NCBI GenBank assembly: GCA_964444795.1
Contig: CAYUIQ010000124.1
Span: 1-25,876 of the forward strand
DNA length: 25,876 bases
Direction of reading: 5' to 3'
From: JABMRP01 sp964444795
GTDB lineage: Bacteria > Planctomycetota > Planctomycetia > Pirellulales > Thermoguttaceae
The position numbers and the translations under genes were made by a program. Shown here piece by piece: positions 6,777 through 12,390 of this stretch; the stretch's first letter is position 1; each line of letters begins with the position of its first letter. The notes beneath the pieces are model-generated. The model was not told the DNA's origin, did not search any database, and was given only the letters and a program-made list of their open reading frames with translations.

Positions 6777-6950
6777 ATTTCTGGATTTCGTTTTGCGCAT
6801 TTTTTTCGTAATTTCTTGCCCCACATACAAGTGTGTTTAGACCACACCGCACAAGTAGATTCAGGGACGTTCGCTGAAATCGCTGTCTACAATCTCCACA
6901 GCCCCTACATTAACTCCATGGCACCCTCCCTCGGAATTCCCGGCTGTACC
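6777..6950. other. AT-rich non-coding stretch
   Basis: This region is markedly poorer in GC than the rest of the window and has no credible coding frame. It contains the phased A/T tracts next to the distal promoter-like site. Nothing else was recognised between about 6820 and 6950. Together with the surrounding elements it makes up the 577-base gene-free interval between nuoA and the small secreted protein gene. Confidence 0.5.
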
Positions 6951-6993
6951 AAAAAAATGGCGGCCGTCCTACGCAATGTAGATGACGACCGCC
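6951..6993 (-). terminator. Intrinsic terminator of the small secreted protein gene
   Basis: On the minus strand a ten-base stem (GGCGGTCGTC at 6984-6993 pairing with GACGGCCGCC at 6959-6968, one G-U pair) has a 15-base loop and is followed by A and seven T (6957-6951). It lies about 70 bases after the stop at 7066 and should terminate that transcript. Confidence 0.75.
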
Positions 6994-7065
6994 GCGTTGG
7001 TTCCACCGAGGATCAAAGAAACCGGCCCTGTCGACGCCGGGTTTCCGATCACAAAGCCGTGTGGA

Positions 7066-7392
7066 TTAAAAGATATCCAGGAGAAAATGGTGTCCGTCGT
7101 GGTATCTTCGGGCCTGGGGATAGTAGTTGTGCCACTGCTTGTTGTAGACCGGGATCCGCATTTCCGGCGGATAGCGATGGTACATGTCCGGGGCACTGCG
7201 GTAATAGTCGGCGCCCCAGAAGTTTTGTGGGTAGTAGACGTAGGGATAGTGGAGAAATCGGTTCCAATCCTGCGTGCTGTACGTGCGGCCCCATTGACGG
7301 TTGAATGCCTGCTGGGCCTGAGCGTCGGAGGCATCGAAGATGAGGACCGCGGCTGCCACAAGAAGCGACAGAAAGATCAACCGGCGAAACAT
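7066..7392 (-). CDS. Small secreted aromatic-rich protein, planctomycete-type
   Basis: This is a 108-residue protein with a signal peptide (about 1-27, hydrophobic core FLSLLVAAAVLIF, likely cut after AQA). The mature part is dominated by Tyr, Trp, His and Pro: for example HYPYVYYPQNFWGADYY at 48-64, RYPPEMRIPVYNKQWHNYYP at 73-92, and the end GHHFLLDIF. I recall similar short planctomycete proteins with the HYPYVYYPQNF and GHHF..D.F stretches, sometimes labelled calmodulin-binding; that label is not something the sequence supports. The ATG at 7392 was chosen because an AGGGGGGGAG ribosome-binding site precedes it and the signal peptide begins there; the open frame extends 26 codons further. 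It is monocistronic with its own terminator. Function unknown. Confidence 0.85.
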   Translation of the reverse strand: MFRRLIFLSLLVAAAVLIFDASDAQAQQAFNRQWGRTYSTQDWNRFLHYPYVYYPQNFWGADYYRSAPDMYHRYPPEMRIPVYNKQWHNYYPQARRYHDGHHFLLDIF

Positions 7393-7435
7393 GGGCTCCC
7401 CCCCTGGAAGCAGTAGGTGCGAATGGCTGCAAGGA

Positions 7436-7466
7436 GGCCCGGCGGGCAATCCCCGCGTACCGGGCC
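7436..7466. other. Nested stem-loop in the leader of the small secreted protein gene
   Basis: GGCCCGG (7436-7442) pairs with CCGGGCC (7460-7466), and CGGG / CCCG can pair inside. It lies between the start codon at 7392 and a TAAGAT -10-like sequence at 7471-7476 on the minus strand. No matching -35 was seen, so the promoter is uncertain. It could be a 5' stabilising hairpin or another dispersed palindrome. Confidence 0.35.
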
Positions 7467-7503
7467 ACATATCTTAACCATCGGCAGGCCCAGTGGCCCC
7501 GAT

Positions 7504-7674
7504 TGAGCGATTATCCCGCACAGCCGGTACAGACCGATGGCTGGACCCTTCGTTAGGGGGGCGAGACAGACTATCGTAGCTACGTTCGCCAGAACGTGGT
7601 CGTAACGGCCGGGCATGCACCACGTTCTGGCGAACGTAGCTACCGTCCTATGGATAATCCGGGCTAATCGCTCA
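7504..7674. repeat. Outer inverted repeat enclosing a palindrome at the ruvX 3' end
   Basis: TGAGCGATTATCCCG at 7504-7518 matches the reverse complement of 7660-7674 in 14 of 15 positions. The right arm contains the last codons and the TAG stop of ruvX (7664-7666), so the left arm is an inverted copy of the end of that gene. The 25-base perfect palindrome at 7576-7643 sits inside. Confidence 0.6.
7576..7643. repeat. Dispersed palindrome, GTAGCTACG family, copy 1
   Basis: Arms 7576-7600 and 7619-7643 are perfectly complementary over 25 bases around an 18-base centre. The arm starts GTAGCTACGTTCGCCAGAAC. A second, diverged copy with the same GTAGC...TCGCCAGA core lies at 22254-22317. The element is just past the ruvX stop and upstream of the small secreted protein gene. 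There is no T-run, so it is a REP-like repeat and not a typical terminator. Confidence 0.85.
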
Positions 7675-8140
7675 GCGAACCGGGGTCTTGCTGCCCGCGG
7701 CACTCGCTCTCGATATAGGCGGCCAGCAGAAGCTGGGCGGCCAGCATGTCCAGACGTTTCTTTCGCCGCTTGCTGGTAAGTTGGGCCTCGATCAGCATTT
7801 GCTCGGCCTGGACGGAAGTGAACCGTTCGTCGAAGAAATCGACGGGTATCCCGGTAGTGTCCGTCAACCATTGCCCAAACTGCCTGGCTTCGATGGACTT
7901 TTGACTCTCACCGCCGTCCAAGTGTACGGGCAGGCCGACGACGAACCGAGTTACATCTTCCTCGGCGACCAACCGAACGAACCGCTTGGCATCCTGATCC
8001 GGCCCGCGGCGGTTGTAGTTTTCGTACGGGCTGGCGATCGTCCGGCCCGGGTCGCTCAAGGCGATACCGATTCGCACGGTGCCATAGTCGATGCCGGCGA
8101 CACGTCCGGGCGGGGTCTGTGGTGATGAGGATGGTGGCAT
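7664..8140 (-). CDS. ruvX: Putative pre-16S rRNA nuclease / Holliday junction resolvase-like RuvX (YqgF)
   Basis: This RNase H-fold protein of 158 residues belongs to the YqgF family, whose E. coli member processes the 5' end of 16S rRNA precursor. Residues 15-30 are AGIDYGTVRIGIALSD with the metal-binding D18. VGLPVHLDG lies at 68-76, FFDERFTS at 102-109 with E105, and KRLDMLAAQLLLAAYIE at 128-144 with D131; the Asp-Glu-Asp triad is complete. The first ten residues are a loose Pro/Ser tail. No Shine-Dalgarno was seen before the ATG at 8140. The C-terminal codons lie inside an inverted repeat. Confidence 0.93.
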   Translation of the reverse strand: MPPSSSPQTPPGRVAGIDYGTVRIGIALSDPGRTIASPYENYNRRGPDQDAKRFVRLVAEEDVTRFVVGLPVHLDGGESQKSIEARQFGQWLTDTTGIPVDFFDERFTSVQAEQMLIEAQLTSKRRKKRLDMLAAQLLLAAYIESECRGQQDPGSLSD

Positions 8141-8186
8141 GGGTGAAATCGTGATTGTTCACAGCCTGCTGAAAAACACATCATCA

Positions 8187-8261
8187 TAACCCGAAGCGTA
8201 AGCGAGGGACGGAAATGGCAAGGAATTCGGCCGCTCACTTCCTCGCTCACGCTTCGGGTTA
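8187..8261. repeat. Dispersed palindrome, TAACCCGAAGCG family, full copy
   Basis: Arms 8187-8207 and 8241-8261 are 21 bases each with one mismatch, around a 33-base centre. The arm begins TAACCCGAAGCGTAAGCGAG. Its right end directly abuts the stop codon (8262-8264) of the hydrolase gene. A single half-site of the same family is at 12349-12369. Translations of this repeat give the VTRSVSE- and NPKRQRG-like peptides that turn up in mispredicted planctomycete proteins. Confidence 0.85.
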
Positions 8262-9260
8262 CTATTTCAACGGCCTTCGTCTTGCTTCGGAAACGAAATG
8301 CCCTTGGTTGAGGAACGTCAACACGTACCCTTGCACGTCTTTTCGGTCCATGAGGAAGGTGTGGGTGCCGGGGGCGACGACGTAGTCGCGGGCGCCGGCC
8401 AACCGCGCGGTGGCGGTCGTGATCACCATGTCGTTGTCGCCGGTCAGCAGCGGATTGAACCCCTTGCCGTCCCCTTTGCCGCCGGCGATGATGCCGAACT
8501 GACATTTTGGCGTGGCCAGATGCCGTTCGAGATTCTTCCAGTCGACGCCCAATTCCTTCGCGGGCATGCCGATAATCAAGTGGGCCGCGCCGTTGTCGGC
8601 CAATTCGGTGGCCATTCGCGAACCGTGGTTGGGCGGCGCGATCATCACAAACCGCCGGATTCGCGGGTCGCCCTGGCGGCCGGTCGCCGGATCGGTCTGG
8701 TCGTGCAGGTAATGGCGGACGACGATATTGCCCATGCTGTGGGCGACGAAGTTGATCTCCTCAATGCCCTCCAGACGACGGACGACCCGGTCCAGGGCCT
8801 TGGCGTGTTCGGCCGTGGTTCGCCGAGTGGTCGGGTAACTCACGTTGAGGACGATGTAACCACCTTCCTGGGCAAGGTGCCGGGCGAGCTTGTCCATGGC
8901 CGCGCGGCTGCGCATCAGCCCGTGCAGCAGAATCACCGCCTTGCCCGACATCGGCGGCAGATTATGTCGGCGCTTGATTTCCTCCATCGCCGAGTGACAC
9001 TGCGTGTACGTTCCCCAGGCTTGGCGGACGTCTTCGGGATCCAACAGCCGGCAGTGGCCGGTCAGCACGTTGCGCTGGATGCGCCAATGATGGAAGAACA
9101 GTTCATCGGACCAGAACTGTTTGCCGCCCGTGGTGGGTATTCGCCAGTTTGTACGGCCCGTATCCGGCGGATCCGCCGCGCGAATTTTGCCGATCGGCGC
9201 GCATCCGCCGGCCAGAACGATCGCCAGTAGTATCCATACGACGAGCCCAGGGGATTTCAT
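8262..9260 (-). CDS. Putative alpha/beta-hydrolase (lipase/esterase-like) lipoprotein
   Basis: This 332-residue protein has a hydrophobic leader (MKSPGLVVWILLAIVLAGGC) with C20 in a lipobox-like but imperfect context (A and G at -3 and -2), so a surface-anchored lipoprotein is likely but not certain. The hydrolase core shows ILLHGLMRS at 110-118 (oxyanion strand), the nucleophile S175 in VAHSMGN, APPNHGS at 208-214, DNDMVI at 275-280 with a candidate acid, and H300 in PGTHTFLMDR. This resembles the PGAP1/lipase-like group; the substrate cannot be told. The ATG at 9260 starts the leader. The open frame continues 89 codons upstream into the response-regulator gene, but a TATAAT at 9324-9329 argues transcription starts after that. 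Confidence 0.85.
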   Translation of the reverse strand: MKSPGLVVWILLAIVLAGGCAPIGKIRAADPPDTGRTNWRIPTTGGKQFWSDELFFHHWRIQRNVLTGHCRLLDPEDVRQAWGTYTQCHSAMEEIKRRHNLPPMSGKAVILLHGLMRSRAAMDKLARHLAQEGGYIVLNVSYPTTRRTTAEHAKALDRVVRRLEGIEEINFVAHSMGNIVVRHYLHDQTDPATGRQGDPRIRRFVMIAPPNHGSRMATELADNGAAHLIIGMPAKELGVDWKNLERHLATPKCQFGIIAGGKGDGKGFNPLLTGDNDMVITTATARLAGARDYVVAPGTHTFLMDRKDVQGYVLTFLNQGHFVSEARRRPLK

Positions 9261-9323
9261 CGGCCATCTCATGTCGGACCATGCCCTCATTTCGTGCCTC
9301 GCCTGCTCGTACCGCATGTTTGG

Positions 9324-9329
9324 ATTATA
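9324..9329 (-). promoter_or_regulatory. -10 element for the hydrolase gene
   Basis: A perfect TATAAT lies on the minus strand in GGATATAATCC, placing transcription start near 9317. No convincing -35 is found 16-18 bases upstream. It lies in the gap after the response-regulator stop (9367), so the hydrolase may have its own promoter. Confidence 0.35.
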
Positions 9330-9366
9330 TCCGAGGTACGATTCGACCGCTACGTCGTTTGCCCAT

Positions 9367-9831
9367 CTAACCGCGCACCGGGCTTCTTTCCGGAACGGGC
9401 TGATTGACGCCCAGCCAGAATTCCAGCGTACGGCGAATGGTCTGCGAGAAATCGCCGAAGACGATCGGTTTGCAGATGTACCCCCGGGCGCCCAGTTGAT
9501 AGGCTTCGTTGATGCTTTCGTCGTCATCCGAACAGGTCAACACGACGACCGGAGGAAACGGTCCGGCCTCGTTGCCGCGGACGCGACGCATTACCTGCAG
9601 CACCTGAAGGCCGTCCATCCGCGGCATTTTCAGGTCTAGCAGGATCAGATCCGGCATGGGCGGGCGCGGCTGACCTGGGCTCGACCCGGTGCCGAAAAGA
9701 TACTCGATCACTTCCGTTCCATCCTGGACGACTTTCACCGTACAGGGGAAACGGCTGGCCATGACCGCTCTTCGGAACATGATCGCATGTTCCGGATTAT
9801 CCTCGGCCAAGAGGACGAGTGGGTGGTGCAT
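9367..9831 (-). CDS. Single-domain response regulator (CheY/Rcp1-like receiver)
   Basis: This is a 154-residue stand-alone receiver domain with no output domain. E10 and D11 form the acidic pocket, D66 in LLDLKMP is the phosphoacceptor, T99 and K121-P122 are the switch residues. The opening AEDNPEHAIMFRRA and the loop with YLFG resemble the Rcp1 subgroup that pairs with phytochrome or hybrid histidine kinases. No kinase gene is in the window, so the partner is unknown. The last 15 residues are a loose Pro/Arg tail. No clear Shine-Dalgarno precedes the ATG at 9831. It is divergent from the Gfo/Idh gene. Confidence 0.93.
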   Translation of the reverse strand: MHHPLVLLAEDNPEHAIMFRRAVMASRFPCTVKVVQDGTEVIEYLFGTGSSPGQPRPPMPDLILLDLKMPRMDGLQVLQVMRRVRGNEAGPFPPVVVLTCSDDDESINEAYQLGARGYICKPIVFGDFSQTIRRTLEFWLGVNQPVPERSPVRG

Positions 9832-9874
9832 GACATTTTGCCGATACCGGAAAACGAGGGGACATGCTATCGGT

Positions 9875-9902
9875 ATCCTAGGCGCCTTTCACGACTTGGA
9901 AA
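9875..9902 (-). promoter_or_regulatory. Possible promoter of the response regulator gene
   Basis: The minus strand has TTTCCA at 9897-9902, 16 bases, and TAGGAT at 9875-9880. The -35 match is weak. It lies 44 bases before the start codon. Confidence 0.3.
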
Positions 9903-9960
9903 GCCCGAATCGACAAGAAAATGGAGAAATCCCCGAAAAAGTGGTAATTTCGATGGCTGA

Positions 9961-9989
9961 TTGACCCGTTCGGGAAACTCCCGTACGAT
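9961..9989 (+). promoter_or_regulatory. Promoter of the Gfo/Idh/MocA gene
   Basis: TTGACC at 9961-9966 and TACGAT at 9984-9989 are 17 bases apart. The spacer holds a small inverted repeat, CGGGA / TCCCG (9971-9983), that could be a regulator site. Transcription would start near 9996, 33 bases before the start codon. Confidence 0.5.
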
Positions 9990-10028
9990 CCAGTTTCGAC
10001 CGATCCTTTTGCACTTGGGAGATTCGCC

Positions 10029-11375
10029 ATGCCTCAGAATGCCCGGATGACACGACGAACGTTCACCGCCGCCGGCGCCGCGGCCACCTTCGGATTGACC
10101 GCGGCGGGGGCTTCCCGCGTATTGGGGGCCAACGATCGCGTCCGCTGCGGCTTTATCGGCGTGGCCAATCGCGGCGGGCAGTTGCTCAGCGCCTTCTCGC
10201 AACACGCCGACATGGAGGTCGCCGCCCTGTGCGACGTCCACAAGCCGACCCTGGCCAAGGCGGCCGGGCGGTTCGACGGCAAACCGGCCGTGTACGCCGA
10301 TTTTCGCCGCCTCATCGACCAGGGCGACCTCGATGCCGTGGTCATCGCCACGCCCGACCATTGGCACGCCCTCCAGACGGTCGCCGCCTGCAACGCGGGC
10401 AAGGACGTTTACGTCGAGAAACCGCTCTCGGTCACCGTGGTCGAGGGACGCCGGATGGTCGAGGCGGCGCGTCGCAACAAACGGGTCGTGCAGGTGGGAA
10501 CCCACCGGCGGAGTTCACGCGTTTACGCACAACTTGCCGAAATGATCGCCGCGGACAAGCTGGGGAAGGTGACCGTCAGCCGGGCGTATCGGCTGAGCAA
10601 TATGTACCCCTCGGGCATCGGTCACGAGAAGCCGGCCGAGGTGCCGGCCGATCTCGATTGGGACATGTGGCTGGGTCCCCGGCCCGAGCGGCCGTATCAG
10701 GCCAACATCGCGCCCTACAAGTTCCGCTGGTGGCAGTTGTATTCCTCGCAGATGGGAAACTGGGGCGTTCACTACTTCGACGCCATCCGCTGGCTGACCG
10801 GCGAGGTGGCCCCGGCGTCGGTCGGCGCGATGGGCGGACGGTTTGCCGTGGACGACGATCGCACGGTCCCCGACACGGCCGAGGCGACCTTCGAGTTCGC
10901 CACCGGGCGGCTGGCCATCTTCGGCCAGTACGAAGCCAGCGGCAACCCGGCCATCCCGCGTCCGACCGAGCCCGGCGAAGATCCGCCGATGCCGCAACCC
11001 GAGTTGGAACTGCGCGGCACGCTGGGGACCGGCTACATCAGCGGCACGACCTTCAAGATCGTTCCCGAGCGCGGTGGCCAGTTCCAAGACCGCGCCCCGC
11101 GCGCCGAACCGGTCAAGGTTGTCGACAGCGGCAGCAACCGCGACCTGACCGCGTTGCACGCCCGCAACTTCCTCGACTGCATCAAGTCGCGCAAGAAGCC
11201 TCACGCCGACGTCGAAGACGGCCACCGCTCGACCACGATGTGCCATCTGGCCAACATCTCCCTGGCCACGAAGTCCCGCCTGGAGTGGGACGCGAAGACC
11301 GAACGTTTCACCAATAACGAAGCGGCCAATGAGTTGTTGCATTACGAGTATCGAGGACCGTGGAAGTTGGGGTAG
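10029..11375 (+). CDS. Tat-exported Gfo/Idh/MocA family oxidoreductase
   Basis: This 448-residue protein is a probable NAD(P)-dependent sugar or inositol dehydrogenase-like enzyme exported in folded form. The leader has a twin-arginine motif TRRTF at 8-12 followed by an Ala/Gly hydrophobic stretch to about residue 33. The Rossmann part shows GFIGVANRGGQ at 41-51 and ATPDHWH at 107-113; EKP at 130-132 carries the conserved lysine of the family. The C-terminal half has MGNWGVHYFDAIRW and the stretch HADVEDGHRST typical of planctomycete paralogues. GGGAG lies eight bases before the ATG at 10029. Such exported paralogues are numerous in planctomycetes; the substrate is unknown. Confidence 0.93.
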   Translation: MPQNARMTRRTFTAAGAAATFGLTAAGASRVLGANDRVRCGFIGVANRGGQLLSAFSQHADMEVAALCDVHKPTLAKAAGRFDGKPAVYADFRRLIDQGDLDAVVIATPDHWHALQTVAACNAGKDVYVEKPLSVTVVEGRRMVEAARRNKRVVQVGTHRRSSRVYAQLAEMIAADKLGKVTVSRAYRLSNMYPSGIGHEKPAEVPADLDWDMWLGPRPERPYQANIAPYKFRWWQLYSSQMGNWGVHYFDAIRWLTGEVAPASVGAMGGRFAVDDDRTVPDTAEATFEFATGRLAIFGQYEASGNPAIPRPTEPGEDPPMPQPELELRGTLGTGYISGTTFKIVPERGGQFQDRAPRAEPVKVVDSGSNRDLTALHARNFLDCIKSRKKPHADVEDGHRSTTMCHLANISLATKSRLEWDAKTERFTNNEAANELLHYEYRGPWKLG

Positions 11376-11382
11376 TAGGATT

Positions 11383-11481
11383 GGCCCCGTTTAGCCCCGG
11401 CACTTGGGCCCGGCGTTGCGAGGGGAAGAGGGAACGATCGCACTTTGAAACGCCGGGAACGAGTACTCGGGCTAAACGGCC
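11383..11481. repeat. Nested three-level palindrome after the Gfo/Idh gene
   Basis: The outer arms are GGCC-(CC)-GTTTAGCCC (11383-11397) and GGGCTAAACGGCC (11469-11481). The middle arms are CCCGGCGTT (11409-11417) and AACGCCGGG (11449-11457). The inner arms are GCGA (11418-11421) and TCGC (11438-11441). No T-run follows on the plus strand. The element begins eight bases after the stop codon and could act as a 3' stabilising structure or be a mobile repeat. Confidence 0.75.
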
Positions 11482-11507
11482 TACATCCATCGCCCCCAGC
11501 CACCCCT

Positions 11508-11571
11508 CCCGGCACATGTACCGGGTCCGGACGCTTGCCCGCTTGACTTTTCCCATCAAATACCCTATGCA
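11508..11571 (+). promoter_or_regulatory. Promoter with upstream quasi-palindrome for the nuclease-like gene
   Basis: TTGACT at 11543-11548 and TATGCA at 11566-11571 are 17 bases apart, giving a start near 11578, about 50 bases before the ATG. Upstream, 11508-11525 (CCCGGCACATGTACCGGG) is an 18-base palindrome with one mismatched pair, in the usual place for an activator or repressor site. Confidence 0.45.
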
Positions 11572-11628
11572 GGATGAATCCGTTCAGTAGACAACATCCA
11601 CCTTGAATCCTTGCCGAGGGCACCCCTC

Positions 11629-12327
11629 ATGGCGAAACCCAGTATTGTCGGCGACGTAATCAACTTCCGCGGGTTGGTGTACGGGCCGGCTAACGAGATG
11701 GGCGTCGTGGCGCTTTTTGCCAAGGTATGCGAGGAAGTCGGATTCATCATCGAGGAGATTCGCGCCGAGTTTCCCGACTGTATCGCCCGGCGACAGGTCG
11801 ATCGGGGATGGGAGCGAGTGTCGATCGAGTTCGAGTTCAAGAGCAGCAACTTCCGCCGCCACGGGCACGACCCCGACGCGTGCGATCTGATCATCTGCTG
11901 GGAGCACGACTGGGAAACCTGTCCCGTGCCCGTGATGGCATTAAGGAGTTACGTGGCCGATGCCCAAGCCAACGTCTCCGCCCCGCTCGATCGCGTCCGC
12001 ATTTCCGAGCCCGTGCAAACCCGCATTGCGACGATCACGCCGGGCGGTTTGAAGAGGGGCTACCTCAACATCAAACCGCTGGATGATTTCTGGCCGGCGG
12101 AGTGCCTGGGAGGAAACACCGAAAGGGCCGAAAAACATCTGATCGTCGAGTTCGAAGGCGTCGGCCGGGTCACCACCGACATTTCCGGCCGCCACAAGAC
12201 CTTCCGCACGGCCCACGGCACGATTCGGGAGTTCTTTCAAGCCAAGAACCTCCGAGCGGGCGATCAAGTCGAAATCGTCCGCATCGGAAAACACGAATAT
12301 CGCGTCCGCCCGATGAGTAACGGTTGA
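11629..12327 (+). CDS. Uncharacterised protein with PD-(D/E)XK-like nuclease fold and C-terminal barrel-like domain
   Basis: This 232-residue protein belongs to a family I recall only as hypothetical. The N-terminal half has a helix with N22-E23 (GPANEMGVVALFAKV), then strands with P49-D50 (FPDC), E69-x-K71 (IEFEFKSSNF), then HGHDPDACDLIICWEHDW at 78-95. The order helix, D50, E69-x-K71, then a hydrophobic strand fits the PD-(D/E)XK core of restriction endonucleases and Holliday resolvases. The C-terminal part (about 153-228: DDFWPAECLGG, GRVTTDI, KTFRTAHGTIREFF, LRAGDQVEIVRIG) looks like a small beta-barrel, possibly a B3/EcoRII-N-like DNA-binding domain. The ATG at 11629 has GAGGG upstream; a TTG at 11611 is less likely. 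No methyltransferase gene is adjacent. The function assignment is inference. Confidence 0.8.
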   Translation: MAKPSIVGDVINFRGLVYGPANEMGVVALFAKVCEEVGFIIEEIRAEFPDCIARRQVDRGWERVSIEFEFKSSNFRRHGHDPDACDLIICWEHDWETCPVPVMALRSYVADAQANVSAPLDRVRISEPVQTRIATITPGGLKRGYLNIKPLDDFWPAECLGGNTERAEKHLIVEFEGVGRVTTDISGRHKTFRTAHGTIREFFQAKNLRAGDQVEIVRIGKHEYRVRPMSNG

Positions 12328-12348
12328 CTGCGAGGCCGTCTCTTCCGT

Positions 12349-12369
12349 CCTCGCTGACGCTTCGGGTTA
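12349..12369. repeat. Half-site of the TAACCCGAAGCG repeat
   Basis: CCTCGCTGACGCTTCGGGTT plus A differs at one position from the right arm of the element at 8241-8261. The partner arm is missing. It lies in the 63-base gap between two convergent genes. Confidence 0.8.
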
Positions 12370-12390
12370 CTAAGGGCCCGCGCATCCATT

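Noticed and set aside
6969..7065. A possible alternative-frame extension past the small secreted protein
   Set aside because: The reading NPHGFVIGNPASTG... needs a frameshift, and the stretch lies between the stop codon and a clear terminator.
6816..7304. A 162-codon plus-strand frame in the AT-rich gap
   Set aside because: It starts with TTG, crosses a terminator and runs antisense to the small secreted protein; no family features.
9261..9527. An 89-codon upstream extension of the hydrolase gene
   Set aside because: It overlaps the response-regulator gene and would bury the lipoprotein leader; a TATAAT lies within it.
11629..12327. A complete restriction-modification or defence island
   Set aside because: Only one nuclease-like gene is present; its neighbours are ordinary oxidoreductase and secreted-protein genes, and no methyltransferase, helicase or controller was found.
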